A stretch of DNA of 64,000 bases from JBBROS01 sp963792675. Its GTDB lineage: Bacteria; Pseudomonadota; Alphaproteobacteria; Acetobacterales; Acetobacteraceae. Positions 48,127 through 57,646 of the stretch are shown piece after piece. Position numbers and translations under genes: made by a program. Location: positions 1-64,000 of the forward strand of contig CAWBWT010000007.1 of the NCBI GenBank assembly GCA_963792675.1, given 5' to 3'. Within the stretch, counting starts at the first letter, position 1, and the number at the start of each line of letters is the position of its first letter. The notes beneath the pieces were generated by a model. The model was not told the origin of the DNA. It did not search any database and saw only the letters and a program-made list of their open reading frames with translations.

Positions 48127-48187
48127 CGAGGGCGCCGCCCTCGCCCCGGGGGCTCTGCCCTCGCTCCGAGGGCTCTGCCCTCGACCC
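48127..48187. repeat. Tandem CGAGGGC hairpins
   Basis: Three near-identical short hairpins in a row (CGAGGGC-NNN-GCCCTCG type, with GGGGGCTCT variants), ending GACCCGG. These are first-hairpin units of the GACCCG repeat family multiplied in tandem. The rest of the interval to 48310 has no gene. Confidence 0.65.
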
Positions 48188-48310
48188 GGCCCGCAACAAC
48201 CCGCCGGCCGCGCGCCAACCCCGCACCCCGCCCCAACGCCGCCGACCCCCCGAACGCTTGGCAGGCCCGGCCCGCCAGTGCATTGCTGTGCGCAATTGGG
48301 GGAGGCGCGC

Positions 48311-48889
48311 GTGCTGCGATTCGGTCTTGTGCTCCTGGCCTGCGCCGGGCTCGCCGCCTGCCAATCCACCGGCGACATCGCCTATGCCCCCACCGTGCCC
48401 ATCGTCCGCGGCCCGCCCGCTTCGATCGCCGGTGTCACCACCCGTGATCTCCGCGATGAGAAGCCGAACCGCCTCGCCACCGTGCGCGGCCTCTACGGCA
48501 ACCCGTCCCAGGTCTACGACACCACCCGCCCCGTCGCCGACGAGGTGTCCGAGGTGTTCACCGCCGCCCTGCAGGCCCGTGGCATGCTGTCCCCCGCCGC
48601 GCCGCTCCGCATGCAGATCACGCTGCGGACCTTCTACGGCAACACCTACTTCGCGCGCCGGGCCGTCGTGGACCTCGACCTGAGCGTCGTCGACCCGGCC
48701 GGCCGCATTGTCTACGGAGACACCTACAAGAACGACACCGCCGGCTTCGAGGTCTTCAGCGGCATCACCGACCTCGTCCCCTTCACCCAGCAGCTGCTCA
48801 ACACCGCCGCCGACACCCTGCTGGACAAGCCGCAACTGCGCGCGCTCCTGGCTCGCCCCGGCCCGGCATCCCGCCCGCCCTCGAGCTAG
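48311..48889 (+). CDS. Putative lipoprotein (YajG-like)
   Basis: 192 aa. Signal VLRFGLVLLACAGLAAC with lipobox LAAC. The mature part has GPPASIAGVTTRDLRDEK, DEVSEVFTAALQARGML and YFARRAVVDLDLSVVDPAGRIVY, a pattern seen in YajG-like outer-membrane lipoproteins. The start is GTG 48311 with GGGAGG nine bases upstream. Function unknown. Confidence 0.75.
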   Translation: MLRFGLVLLACAGLAACQSTGDIAYAPTVPIVRGPPASIAGVTTRDLRDEKPNRLATVRGLYGNPSQVYDTTRPVADEVSEVFTAALQARGMLSPAAPLRMQITLRTFYGNTYFARRAVVDLDLSVVDPAGRIVYGDTYKNDTAGFEVFSGITDLVPFTQQLLNTAADTLLDKPQLRALLARPGPASRPPSS

Positions 48890-48990
48890 CGAAACGCACC
48901 ATCCTGCCCGCCACCGCCCTACGCGACCCGCCGCACCCGGCCCTCGGTGCCCCGGCCGCGACCGCCGGTCCCGGCGAGCGCGCCACCTGG

Positions 48991-50196
48991 ATGGACGGCC
49001 TGCGCGGCCTCGCCGCCGTCCAGGTCGTGCTTCTCCATTATGCCACCGCCTTCCTGCCCGGCCTCGTCATGCCGGACGCCGCGCCGCTGCATTACCGCTG
49101 GGAGGCCTGGGTCGGCGCTACCCCGCTATTCCTGCCGCTCAACGGCTTCGTCGCCGTCTTCATCTTCTTCGTCATGAGCGGTACCGCCCTGACCCTCTCG
49201 CTCGAGCGCCACCCCGCCGCGCCCTCTCGCTGGACGCTGGGCCGGGTCGTCCGGCTCGGATGGCCCATGGCCGCCTCGATCGCACTCGCGGCGGCGCTGA
49301 ACGCTTGGCTCCCGCACATCCACACCGCCGCCGCCGACCTGACCGGCTCGGCCGTCTGGCTCGGCGCCATCGAGCCGCCCCCGCCGACTGCGGCCGCCAT
49401 CCTCCACCAGGTCGCGCTGGAGGGAATGTTCGCCGGCTACCGCGAAACCAGCCTGCTGCCCGGCTGGGCCGTCGCCAGCCTCGGCCTGCAACCCCTCTAC
49501 CACTCCTACAACGCGCTGCTCTGGACCCTGCACGTGGAGCTCGTCGGCTCGCTGCTGGTCCTCGTTCTGGTCCGGCTGCGGCCAAGACTGCCCCCGGCGC
49601 TGCATGCCGCCGGGCTCGCGCTCCTGGCGGTCGCCTTGTCCACCTCGCCCTTGCTGATGTTCCTGCTGGGCTATCTCGCCGCGCGCTCGCCGGCCAGCCG
49701 TCAGCCGCGGCCGCTGCTCGGCCTGTTGCTGGTGGCGGGCGGGGTGGCGCTATGCTCGAACCGGGCCGCCCCCTTCGCCGCCACGCTGCTGGCGTTGCTG
49801 CCGCGGGCGCCGCTCGGCCCCGCGACCACCGCGCTCTCGCTGCAATTCATGCTGGCCGCCGCGCTGCTGTTCGCCGGCCTCGCCATGCTCCCGCGCGTCC
49901 GGCAATGGCTGAGCCGCCCCGCCTTGCGCTGGCTCGGCCGCATCTCCTTCAGCCTCTACCTCGTCCACTTCCCAGTGCTGTTCACCATCAGCAGCGGCCT
50001 GTTCGTGGTCCTCCTGCCGCGGCTCGGCTACGGCCAAGCCGTCGCAGGCAGCTTATTCGGCGGCGGACTGGTCACTGTGGCCTTGGCCATCGCGTTCGAA
50101 CGCGGGATCGACCGCCCGGCCATTCGGTTCGGCCGCCTGTTGGGTCGGCGGGCTGCCCCCGACGTCCGCGCACGAACGTCGGGGGCAGGATGCTAG
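48991..50196 (+). CDS. Acyltransferase 3 family membrane protein (OafA-like)
   Basis: 401 aa with about ten membrane helices. The family signature WMDGLRGLAAVQVVLLHYA opens it, and FFVMSGTALTLSLERH with the C-terminal RISFSLYLVHFPVLF completes the pattern. Such enzymes O-acylate surface sugars. ATG 48991 begins right at the motif; the open frame continues upstream without an ATG or GTG in a good position, so the real start may be earlier and overlap the lipoprotein gene. Confidence 0.87.
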   Translation: MDGLRGLAAVQVVLLHYATAFLPGLVMPDAAPLHYRWEAWVGATPLFLPLNGFVAVFIFFVMSGTALTLSLERHPAAPSRWTLGRVVRLGWPMAASIALAAALNAWLPHIHTAAADLTGSAVWLGAIEPPPPTAAAILHQVALEGMFAGYRETSLLPGWAVASLGLQPLYHSYNALLWTLHVELVGSLLVLVLVRLRPRLPPALHAAGLALLAVALSTSPLLMFLLGYLAARSPASRQPRPLLGLLLVAGGVALCSNRAAPFAATLLALLPRAPLGPATTALSLQFMLAAALLFAGLAMLPRVRQWLSRPALRWLGRISFSLYLVHFPVLFTISSGLFVVLLPRLGYGQAVAGSLFGGGLVTVALAIAFERGIDRPAIRFGRLLGRRAAPDVRARTSGAGC

Positions 50197-51377
50197 GCCA
50201 ATCGACGCGTGAGTCGCTGGGCGGCAAACCCGGCGCCGCACGCGAAGCGGAGCAGGGGTCCGAACGAGAACGCCGCGGTCGGGCCGGTGAAGAACAGGCC
50301 CGGCACGGTCGACTCGAACGTGCGCGACAACACCGGCGCGCCGTCCTCCAAGCGCAGGTCGGCCCGGATCGCCGGGTCGAGGAAGCCGAGCTTGTTCATG
50401 TCGACCTTGTAGCCCGTCGCGGACAGCACGTGATCGACGTCCAGCGACGTCGTTTCCCGCCTCCCATCGCTCACCGCCCGATCGAAGTGCAGCGTCGCCC
50501 CGCCGGCGCTTCCGTTCGCGCTGGTGATGTTGACCGACTTCTGCACCTTCACGTGGTTCTCGATCTGCGAGCGGACGAACCAACCCGGCGCCGGACCCAG
50601 GAAGCGGCGGGTGATGTCCATCCGTGTGGCCTCGGGCAAAGCGTGGAACACCAGGGGTGCGGTGGTCCACAGCACCGACTTCCAGCCCGACCCGATCGTG
50701 GTGAACGGGTAACGGACCCGGTCCCACATGCTGCGTCGCGCCGGCGGCGCATGGAACGCCAAGGCCGAGCGGCGCGTCACGAGATACGTGTCCGCCCCGG
50801 CCAGCGACAGCAGTGCCGCGCAGTCCGCCGCCGAAGCGCCGCCCCCGACCACGCCCACCCGACGCCCGGCAAAGATCGACAGGTCATGATGCGCCGACGA
50901 ATGCGACAGCACAGCCGACGGCAGCGTCTGCAGCACCGGAGGGATATAGGCGTAATCGCGGATGCCGATGGCCGAGACCACGGACCGGGTGGCGATCGTT
51001 TTGCCGTCGGTCAGGTCGAGCTCGAACCCACCCTTGGTCCTGCGCAAGGCAACCACCGACCGATCCTCGAGCATCGGCACATAACGACGGCCGAATTCCT
51101 GCCCATAATCGGAAAAGGTCTGCAGCGCCGTCGGCACCCCGATGTCGGCATACGGAATGTCATGCTCGGCACAGTAGCGCGACAATGGGTAAGCACCCGC
51201 CGGATCATAGAGGCTCGACGCAAAACCCTCTGACTTCAGGTGCATTCCCTTGGGCATGTTGGAGCGCCATGTCTCCATCGGCGCACCGAAGACGCGGATG
51301 CGCTTGCCAAGCGTTGCAAGATGTGCACCCAACGATAGTCCATACGGCCCCGCGCCGATTACGCTCACATCTTCCAT
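50193..51377 (-). CDS. FAD/NAD(P)-dependent oxidoreductase
   Basis: 394 aa. Two dinucleotide-binding motifs: VSVIGAGPYGLSLGAHL at the start and RRVGVVGGGASAADCAALL near residue 190; FFTGPTAAFSFGPLLRFA near the end is the second FAD contact. The spacing resembles flavin monooxygenases. Start 51377 has AGGAG upstream. It is divergent from an ATP-grasp enzyme 102 bases away; its last four bases overlap the end of the acyltransferase gene. Confidence 0.85.
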   Translation of the reverse strand: MEDVSVIGAGPYGLSLGAHLATLGKRIRVFGAPMETWRSNMPKGMHLKSEGFASSLYDPAGAYPLSRYCAEHDIPYADIGVPTALQTFSDYGQEFGRRYVPMLEDRSVVALRRTKGGFELDLTDGKTIATRSVVSAIGIRDYAYIPPVLQTLPSAVLSHSSAHHDLSIFAGRRVGVVGGGASAADCAALLSLAGADTYLVTRRSALAFHAPPARRSMWDRVRYPFTTIGSGWKSVLWTTAPLVFHALPEATRMDITRRFLGPAPGWFVRSQIENHVKVQKSVNITSANGSAGGATLHFDRAVSDGRRETTSLDVDHVLSATGYKVDMNKLGFLDPAIRADLRLEDGAPVLSRTFESTVPGLFFTGPTAAFSFGPLLRFACGAGFAAQRLTRRLA

Positions 51378-51478
51378 GCTGCACTCACTCCTGAAATCAC
51401 AGCCTATTGATTTCGACATTGATTTCAAGTCCTGTTTGTAGATCCTCATTAAAGCAGTTTGGGACGGCGAATTTGAAT

Positions 51479-52765
51479 GTGACAACCAACCTTGATCACA
51501 CTGGCGTGTTCGAAACGGTCTTCCAACAGTCTGGTTCCGCCGTGGGAACGGATGAGCACATTTTGTTGGTCACGACCTGTTGGTGGGCAGCCACGGCGCA
51601 ATTCGCACACCTGCTCGTCCAGGCCGGCTGCCGTGTGTCAGCCTTAAGTCCCCAAGGCCATGCCGTCCAGGCCGTGGACGGTGTCAATTTGTATCGCCAG
51701 CGACCCTATCTGCCGATCCGGCGACTGGCGGAGGTGATCCGGCACAGCAAGCCCAGCCTGATCGTCCCGGCCGATGACCGCGCTGTGGCACATTTGCATC
51801 GGCTGCATAAATCCGGAACCAGCACCGAGCGGGCGTTGATCGAGCGGTCGATCGGAGCGCCCGAGCATTACGACACCGTTCTTTCCCGCGTCCGGATGCT
51901 CGAGTTGGCGCAACGTCTCGGCATCGCGGTCCCGGCCAACACGGCCATCGCCTCGGTCGAAGACATGACACGCGTGCTGCAGCGTGACCGCGGCCCGTGG
52001 GTGGTCAAGACGGACGGTGCCTGGTCCGGCCACGGCGTGCGGATCGTCACCAGCCGCGAGCGTGCGGTCGACGCCGCCCATGGGCTGCGCCGCCGCCAGC
52101 AGCTCGCGCCGGCCTTGCTCCGGCTGCTGATCTATCAGGATCCATACTGGCTCGCCGCCAGCATGCGCCGGGAGCGGCCCGAACTCAGCGTCCAAGGCTT
52201 CGTCGAAGGATCGCCCGCGACGCTGGCGATGTTCTGCTCCGGCGGCAAGGTGCTCGCCGCTACATCCGCCGACGTCGTGGCGCGCGCGCATGAGACCGGC
52301 CCGGCGGTGGTCATCAAGCTGGTCGACCGCCCGGACATGATGTCGGCGGCGCACAAGCTCGCCGACGCGCTCGGGTTGACCGGGTTCTATGGCCTCGACT
52401 TCATGATCGACCACGAGACCGGGCGTGCCCTCCTGATCGAACTCAATCCGCGCGTGACGCCGCTGGTCAACGTCCGGGTCGGCAGGGCCGGGGACCTCAT
52501 CGAGGCGGCCATCACGCTGATCTCGGGACGCCGGTTGCAGCGCCGCAACGAGGCCCCGGCGGCGGAGCTGGTGGCGCACTTCCCGTTGCCGGGCGACTTC
52601 CATCCCGACGACCCCCGCCTCGCCGGATGCATCCATAACCGGCCCAAGGGCAGCCAAGCCCTTGTCAAGGAGCTGCTGCGGACGCCGTGGCCCGATCGCC
52701 GCCTGTTGGCGCGGGTCGTCACCAACCTCCGCAAGGCGCAGCGCTCGGTGCGTCCCGGCAAGTAA
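51479..52765 (+). CDS. ATP-grasp domain-containing protein
   Basis: About 428 aa. Central ATP-grasp fold: WVVKTDGAWSGHGVRIV binds the nucleotide and FYGLDFMIDHETGRALLIELNPRVTP carries the metal-binding E-x-N. The N-terminal part (HILLVTTCWWAATAQFAHLL) is a Rossmann-like preATP domain. GTG 51479 is a tentative start; the frame opens further upstream at TTG 51407 and no strong Shine-Dalgarno decides. The upstream 100 bases are AT-rich for this genome. Carboxylate–amine ligases have this fold; the substrate is unknown. Confidence 0.85.
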   Translation: MTTNLDHTGVFETVFQQSGSAVGTDEHILLVTTCWWAATAQFAHLLVQAGCRVSALSPQGHAVQAVDGVNLYRQRPYLPIRRLAEVIRHSKPSLIVPADDRAVAHLHRLHKSGTSTERALIERSIGAPEHYDTVLSRVRMLELAQRLGIAVPANTAIASVEDMTRVLQRDRGPWVVKTDGAWSGHGVRIVTSRERAVDAAHGLRRRQQLAPALLRLLIYQDPYWLAASMRRERPELSVQGFVEGSPATLAMFCSGGKVLAATSADVVARAHETGPAVVIKLVDRPDMMSAAHKLADALGLTGFYGLDFMIDHETGRALLIELNPRVTPLVNVRVGRAGDLIEAAITLISGRRLQRRNEAPAAELVAHFPLPGDFHPDDPRLAGCIHNRPKGSQALVKELLRTPWPDRRLLARVVTNLRKAQRSVRPGK

Positions 52766-52893
52766 CGCCTGGACGCTGCCGCGGCCTGCAACTGTGATCG
52801 GCGTGCCACCTATCCAAACCGCCCCGCCCGCCCACGTCCCGCGCTCAGCAAAGGGGCGACGATGCACAACCAGGTCGAGACGGGCGTCAAACC

Positions 52894-53187
52894 ATGACGG
52901 ACATTGCTACGGTCATCGGCTTCGCCGCCGCGGCGGCGTCGACGTCAAGCTTCGTGCCGCAAGCATGGAAGATCATCAAAACCCGCGAAACCGCCGGCAT
53001 CTCCGCCATCACCTACCTGATCACCGTGGCCGGGTTCGGACTGTGGTTGGGCTATGGCGTGCTTCTCGACAAATGGCCGCTCATCCTCACCAACGCGATC
53101 TGCCTGCTGCTGTCCGCGTTCATCCTGCTGATGAAAGTCCTGTCCCGCGGCGATCGCGAAGCGGTGGCGAAGACTATCGCCGGATAG
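52894..53187 (+). CDS. SemiSWEET family sugar transporter
   Basis: 97 aa, a single three-helix MtN3/PQ-loop unit. The PQ motif is in STSSFVPQAWKIIKTRETAGIS; AITYLITVAGFGLWLGYGV and LTNAICLLLSAFILLMKV are helices two and three. Works as a dimer. Stand-alone gene. Confidence 0.93.
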   Translation: MTDIATVIGFAAAAASTSSFVPQAWKIIKTRETAGISAITYLITVAGFGLWLGYGVLLDKWPLILTNAICLLLSAFILLMKVLSRGDREAVAKTIAG

Positions 53188-53201
53188 TTCGTCCCGCGGA
53201 G

Positions 53202-54440
53202 CTATCGTAGGCCCTGCGCGATCGCCTTGGCTTCCGGGCGCCGGCGCAGCGCGAGCATGGCGGCCACGCCGATGATGGGGCCGGGCGCGAGGAACAGGAA
53301 ACACCAGCGCCACCCGACGAGATCCGCCAGCAACGGGATGAGGCGGATCGATAGGACGGTCAGCGCGAAGCCGAGGCCAAGCTGCAATGCCAGCGCGGTC
53401 CCCACGTAGCGCGGGTCGCTGAGTTCGGTCGCCATCGCCGAGAACTGTGCGGAATCGCCGATCACGCTCATGCCCCAAACCACCGCGACGACCCCGAACA
53501 GCCAAAGCGGGCCGTCGAACACGAGGCCCATGGTGACCGCGCAAGCGCCGGACACGGCCATCATGGCGGCTGCGACCGCGGTCCGGCCGATCCGGTCGGC
53601 GAGCACGCCGCCTGCCACCGCGCCCACGACGCCCGCCGCGATCACGGCAAAGGTCAGCAGCGACGCCACCCGCCCGCCATCCAGCCCGAGACCGGGCAGT
53701 GCGGCGGTCGTGAAGGCCAGGAACCAGCCCCACATCGCGTACAGCTCCCACATGTGGCCGAAATAGCCGAGGTTCGCGAGCACCAACGGCCGATTGCGTA
53801 GGACGGCGCCGATCTGCCGCGGGTCGAACGTGGCGCGGCTGAACGCAAACGGGCCGTCGGTCGCAAACCGGAACAAGACAACGGCGCCGGCCGCCGTTGC
53901 CGCCGACGCGGCCAGGACGACGGATTGCCAAGCGACGTGATCGGTCGCCACGCGCATCAGATGCGGCAGCGACGAGCCGAGCGTCAGCGCCGCGATCACT
54001 GCTCCCAAGGCGGTGCCGCGGCCTCGCCGGAACCAGGTGGACACCAGCTTGAGCGCCGGCGGATACACGCCTGCGAGCGCGAGCCCGGTCACCACGCGCG
54101 CCAGCAGCAGCAGGGCGACGGACGGCGCGGCCAGGAGGGCGAGGTTGGCGGCGCTGGCGAGGAGGGCGCTGGCCGCCATGAGCTTGCGCAGCGGCACTAG
54201 GTCGGGGAGGTTGACCAGGCTTGACAGCAACGCTCCCGCCACGAAGCCGATCTGCACGGCGTTGGTCAGCCACGACGCCTGCGCCGGGGAAAGCGCCCAG
54301 CGGCCGACCAGGTCCGGCGTGATCGCAGTGGCAGAGAACCACGTCGTCATCGATAGGACGACGCCGGCGCACACAAGCAGCAGCACACGCCAGCGCGCCG
54401 CATCGACAGCGGCCACCGGCACCGCTGCCTCAGTCGACAC
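53202..54440 (-). CDS. MFS transporter
   Basis: 412 aa, twelve predicted helices. Signature loops are LVPLRKLMAAS between helices 2 and 3 and VLADRIGRTAVAA in the second half. ARVVTGLALAGVYPPALKLVSTWFRRGRGTALG is the helix 4–5 region. The substrate is unknown. It converges with the SemiSWEET gene. Confidence 0.92.
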   Translation of the reverse strand: MSTEAAVPVAAVDAARWRVLLLVCAGVVLSMTTWFSATAITPDLVGRWALSPAQASWLTNAVQIGFVAGALLSSLVNLPDLVPLRKLMAASALLASAANLALLAAPSVALLLLARVVTGLALAGVYPPALKLVSTWFRRGRGTALGAVIAALTLGSSLPHLMRVATDHVAWQSVVLAASAATAAGAVVLFRFATDGPFAFSRATFDPRQIGAVLRNRPLVLANLGYFGHMWELYAMWGWFLAFTTAALPGLGLDGGRVASLLTFAVIAAGVVGAVAGGVLADRIGRTAVAAAMMAVSGACAVTMGLVFDGPLWLFGVVAVVWGMSVIGDSAQFSAMATELSDPRYVGTALALQLGLGFALTVLSIRLIPLLADLVGWRWCFLFLAPGPIIGVAAMLALRRRPEAKAIAQGLR

Positions 54441-54518
54441 GGCGCCGGCCTCGCAGGTGAAGGATGGAGATCGTTTCAGCCAGGGCGCTTGGCCGGGCCG
54501 CGCCCCGGAGGACCGTTG

Positions 54519-54776
54519 CTACCGTACGATGCGGCCGAACAGGTAACCGGCCCCGCACGCGATCAATACCGCCGCGAGCGGATTGCGGCGAATGGCCACC
54601 GCCGCTTCGTCCGCGCGGTCGGCCACCACGGCCTGCGTCTGCTGCGCGTATTGCCGAGCTTGGTCGGCGGCGTTGGCGACGGCCGGCCGGACCGGGTTCG
54701 ACAATTCCTGGACCCGGCTCTTGAGCTGGTCGACCTCGTCCTTGGCGCTTCCTGTCGTCGTATCGGTCATCGGCAT
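54519..54776 (-). CDS. DUF883-like small membrane-anchored protein
   Basis: 85 aa. N-terminal helical, polar part (KDEVDQLKSRVQEL, then AADQARQYAQQTQ) and a C-terminal helix with Gly spacing (NPLAAVLIACGAGYLFGRIVR), as in ElaB/YgaM proteins that tether stationary-phase ribosomes in E. coli. GAGGAG lies before ATG 54776. It starts 18 bases after the Ku gene on the same strand; often such genes are part of a stress regulon. Confidence 0.82.
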   Translation of the reverse strand: MPMTDTTTGSAKDEVDQLKSRVQELSNPVRPAVANAADQARQYAQQTQAVVADRADEAAVAIRRNPLAAVLIACGAGYLFGRIVR

Positions 54777-54794
54777 CTTTCTCCTCGGGAGCGG

Positions 54795-55808
54795 TCAGGC
54801 CCGGCGCCGCGTCCGGCTCGACGGCGCAGCGGCTTCGGCCGTGGGTCCGGCATCGGCCGGCCGGGCCGCCTTTTTGCCACCGGCGATCGGCAGCTTCAAC
54901 CCGGGCTGCCGTCGCGTCTCGTCCGGCGCCGGCTGCGCCTTGGGCCGCTTGGTGGCACGGGTTGGCGCCTTGGCGGCCTGCTCGGTTGCGGCAGCGGCAC
55001 TGGCCGGTTGCGAACTGCCGGGAGCCGCGCCTTTGAGGCTGGCGCGAAGAGCGGCCATCAGGTCCACCACGTTGCTGTCCGCCGCCGCAGGCGTGCCTTC
55101 GGTGACGATGCCTTCACCCTTCATCTTGGCATCGATCATGGCCCGCATTCGGCTTTCGTAGCGGTCCTCGAGGTCGGCCGGGTCATACTGGGCGCTTTGC
55201 CGGGCGATCAGCATCTCGGCAAGCTGCACCATCTCGGGATCGATCGACACGGTCTTGGTCGCCTCGAACAGCGGCTGCGCCGAGTTCAGGTCGCGCTGCT
55301 CGTTCAGCGTGTGCGCCACCAAGCCGCCATCCATCGGTCGCAGCGCAACGGTCCGCTCCCGCTGCGCGATGACGATCCGGGTCAGCGCGACCTTGCCCGC
55401 CTTCTGCACGGCCTCACGCAACACCGCGTAAACGTCCTCGGCACCCTTTCCGTCGGGGGCCAGATAGTAGCTCGCGTCGTAGTAGATCGGGTCGATCGAG
55501 CCGGCGTCGACGAACTTCTCGACCGTCATCGTCGACGAGCTCTCGACCTTGACGCTTTCGAGGTCCTCCGGGGTGATGATCAAGTAACGGCCCTTCTCGA
55601 CCTCGTACCCTTTCACCGTGTCCCGGCGTGCGACGTCCTCGCCCGTCTCGGCGTCTTGCGAAACCATCTTGATCCGGTTTCCCGTCTGCGGGTTGATCAT
55701 ATTGAAGCGGATCGTTTCGCGATCATGGCGCGCGCTGTAGAGCGCGACCGGGCAGGACACGAGGGCGAGGCGCAAGTTTCCGCGCCAAACGGGGCGCTGG
55801 GCGATCAT
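54795..55808 (-). CDS. ku: Non-homologous end joining protein Ku
   Basis: 337 aa. Binds DNA ends as a homodimer ring. RPVWRGNLRLALVSCPVALYSA is the start of the Ku core; YEVEKGRYLIITPEDLESVKVE and DPIYYDASYYLAPDGKGAEDVY follow; the core ends near residue 240. The C-terminal ~90 residues are Ala/Lys/Arg/Pro-rich and disordered, like Ku tails that help threading along DNA. No ligD is in the window. GAGAGG precedes ATG 55808. Confidence 0.94.
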   Translation of the reverse strand: MIAQRPVWRGNLRLALVSCPVALYSARHDRETIRFNMINPQTGNRIKMVSQDAETGEDVARRDTVKGYEVEKGRYLIITPEDLESVKVESSSTMTVEKFVDAGSIDPIYYDASYYLAPDGKGAEDVYAVLREAVQKAGKVALTRIVIAQRERTVALRPMDGGLVAHTLNEQRDLNSAQPLFEATKTVSIDPEMVQLAEMLIARQSAQYDPADLEDRYESRMRAMIDAKMKGEGIVTEGTPAAADSNVVDLMAALRASLKGAAPGSSQPASAAAATEQAAKAPTRATKRPKAQPAPDETRRQPGLKLPIAGGKKAARPADAGPTAEAAAPSSRTRRRA

Positions 55809-55967
55809 GACGAAATCCTCTCGCGACGCAGGGTCGGGGCGTTGTGCATGCACAGGTAAGATCGCCCGCGCCGATCGGTTGAGGGGTTAAAATCGTGAGC
55901 GTGACGGCCTCCCAACACACCACTCGAACTGTTTCGCGCAAATCGTTCCGCCGGCTCACAAAGGGCC

Positions 55968-56007
55968 GGGCAGCCGCCGCGCGCACGTTTCCGCGAGGCG
56001 GCTGCCC
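55968..56007 (-). terminator. Strong hairpin between the ABC-F and Ku genes
   Basis: GGGCAGCCGCC (55968–55978) pairs with GGCGGCTGCCC (55997–56007), an 11-bp perfect stem with an 18-base loop. Only a short T run follows on the minus strand (CCCTTTG). It lies 20 bases after the ABC-F stop and probably ends that transcript. The rest of the interval down to 55809 shows no gene. Confidence 0.6.
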
Positions 56008-56026
56008 GCTGCTCTCTGTCGTCCCG

Positions 56027-57530
56027 TTAGCGTTGCGGCTGGTTCGCGGCGGCGGCTGCCACCTCGCGCAGGCGGCCGCCGTCGATCAGCAGGAACCGCG
56101 TGCCGACCGCGTCAACAAAGCTGCGGTCGTGGGAGACCAGGACGCAGGTTGCTTCCTGAGCCAGCAGTTCGCGTTCCAGCTGCTCTTGCCCCGGGATGTC
56201 GATGTGGTTGGTCGGCTCGTCCAGTAGAAAGAAGTTGGGCTCGGCCAGGCGCAGCGCGAGCAGGCCCAGCCGCGCCTTCTGACCCGGCGACAACAGGCCG
56301 ATCGGACGTGTTTGCGCGTCGATGCCGATCCCGGCGCCGGCTAGCAGCCGCGTCGCCTGGGCGTCGCCGACGCCGGGCCGGGCGGCGATGAAACGGTGCG
56401 GCGGGTCGGCGTCGGGAAGGTGCGCCATGTTCTGGTCGGTGAGGCCCGGTGCGACGCTCGGGCTGACCTGGAGGCCCGGTACCGGGTGCGTCAGAGCCCG
56501 GCGCAGCGCGGCCAGACAGCTCGACTTGCCGACGCCGTTGCGGCCCAGCAGCACCACCCGGTCACCCTGCCGGATGTCGAGCTTGTCGACGCGGAACAGC
56601 GGGCGGTTGTCGGGCGCTTGGACGGTCATGTCACGGAACGCGGCCAGCACCTTCGCATGGGTGCCACGGCTCGCCAGGCGGATCGTGCCGGATCGCTCGG
56701 CATGCGCCGGACGCAGCGTCTGCTCCAGCCGCTCGGCCCGATCGCGGAGCTGCATCGATTTCTTTTGCAGGAGGTCGCTGCCGCTGTTGACGCCGACGTT
56801 GCGCAGTTCGCCGGCGTTGCGGCGCAGGCGGTCTACCTCCTTGGCGTCTTTGACATGCTTGCGGTCCTGCGCCGCGTCGTCGTCGGCCAGCAGCGCGCGC
56901 GCCCGCGAATAGGGGTGGGCGTAGATGCGGCTGAGTCCGGGGCGCAGAAACAGGGTCCGAGTTCGTGCAATTGTCGAGGAAGCGGCGATCATGGCTGGCG
57001 ATCAGCATGGGCGTGCGCGCGGCGGCCCCGCTGATCCAGGCCTCCAGAACGGCTATTTTCTCGTCGTCGAGGTGGTCGGTCGGCTCGTCCAGCAGCAAGG
57101 CGTCGGGCTGTGAGACCCAAGCGCGGGCCAGCAGCGCCAAGCGCTGCCAGCCGCCGCTCAGCGCCTCGACGGGGCGGTCGCGCAGCATGTCCGGCGTGTC
57201 GAACTCGTCGAGCACCGCGCCGACGCGCCAGGTTTCAACCTCGCGGTCGGCCGCGGGCAAGGCGCGCCGAACCGCCTCATATAGCGGCAGCGGCAGGACG
57301 GTGCGCGGCACGTCCTGCTCGACGAAACCGACGCGCAAGCCTCGGGACAGGACGACGGTGCCGTAATCTGGCTCGGTGATGCCGGCAACGCAGCGGAGCA
57401 GGGTCGACTTGCCGCCGCCGTTGGCGGCGATCAGGCCGACCCGGTCACTGGGTCCGACGGTGAGGCTGAGATCCTGGAAAAGCGGGCGCGGCGAAACCAC
57501 GCCGACGCTCCGCAAGCTGATGAGTGCCAT
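56027..57530 (-). pseudogene. ABC-F family ATPase with attenuator-type leader, single frameshift
   Basis: Two cassettes without membrane domains. Cassette 1: AANGGGKSTLLRCVAG, LSGGWQRLALLARAW, LLLDEPTDHLDDE, ASHDRRFLDN. Cassette 2: GRNGVGKSSCLAALR, LSPGQKARLGLLALRL, FLLDEPTNHIDIPGQ, VSHDRSFVD. The frame changes near 56965 (RFLDNCT to RTLFLRPGLSRIYAHPYSRAR); removing one A restores a ~500-residue protein, so an indel error is likely. The linker is long and Arg/Lys-rich. Antibiotic-resistance ABC-F proteins free ribosomes from drugs; the 190-nt leader with a short upstream ORF supports such a role here but does not prove it. Confidence 0.88.
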
Positions 57531-57533
57531 GTC

Positions 57534-57549
57534 CGTTCCCGATGGAACG
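57534..57549 (-). promoter_or_regulatory. Hairpin over the ABC-F ribosome binding site
   Basis: On the minus strand CGTTCC-ATCG-GGAACG lies three bases before the ABC-F ATG and includes the only Shine-Dalgarno-like bases (GGAACGG). A second stem, CGCCGGC/GCCGGCG (57548–57571), overlaps it by two bases, so the two may compete. Confidence 0.5.
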
Positions 57550-57572
57550 CCGGCGCACAGAGTGGCCGGCGG

Positions 57573-57646
57573 AAAGCAACAAGGGCAGTCCGGGACGGAA
57601 GCGGTCGGCTTCGAGCGGCTCTGCCCTGCGACGGCTTATCGCAGGG
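57573..57646 (-). promoter_or_regulatory. Mutually exclusive leader stems (attenuator-like)
   Basis: Stem P1, CCCTGCGA with TCGCAGGG, spans 57624–57646 with loop TAAGCCG. Stem T, AGGGCAG (57621–57627) with CTGCCCT (57582–57588), is followed by TTGTTGCTTT on the minus strand. P1 and T share bases 57624–57627 and cannot form together. The 5' arm of P1 is the last codons of the leader ORF. Confidence 0.6.
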
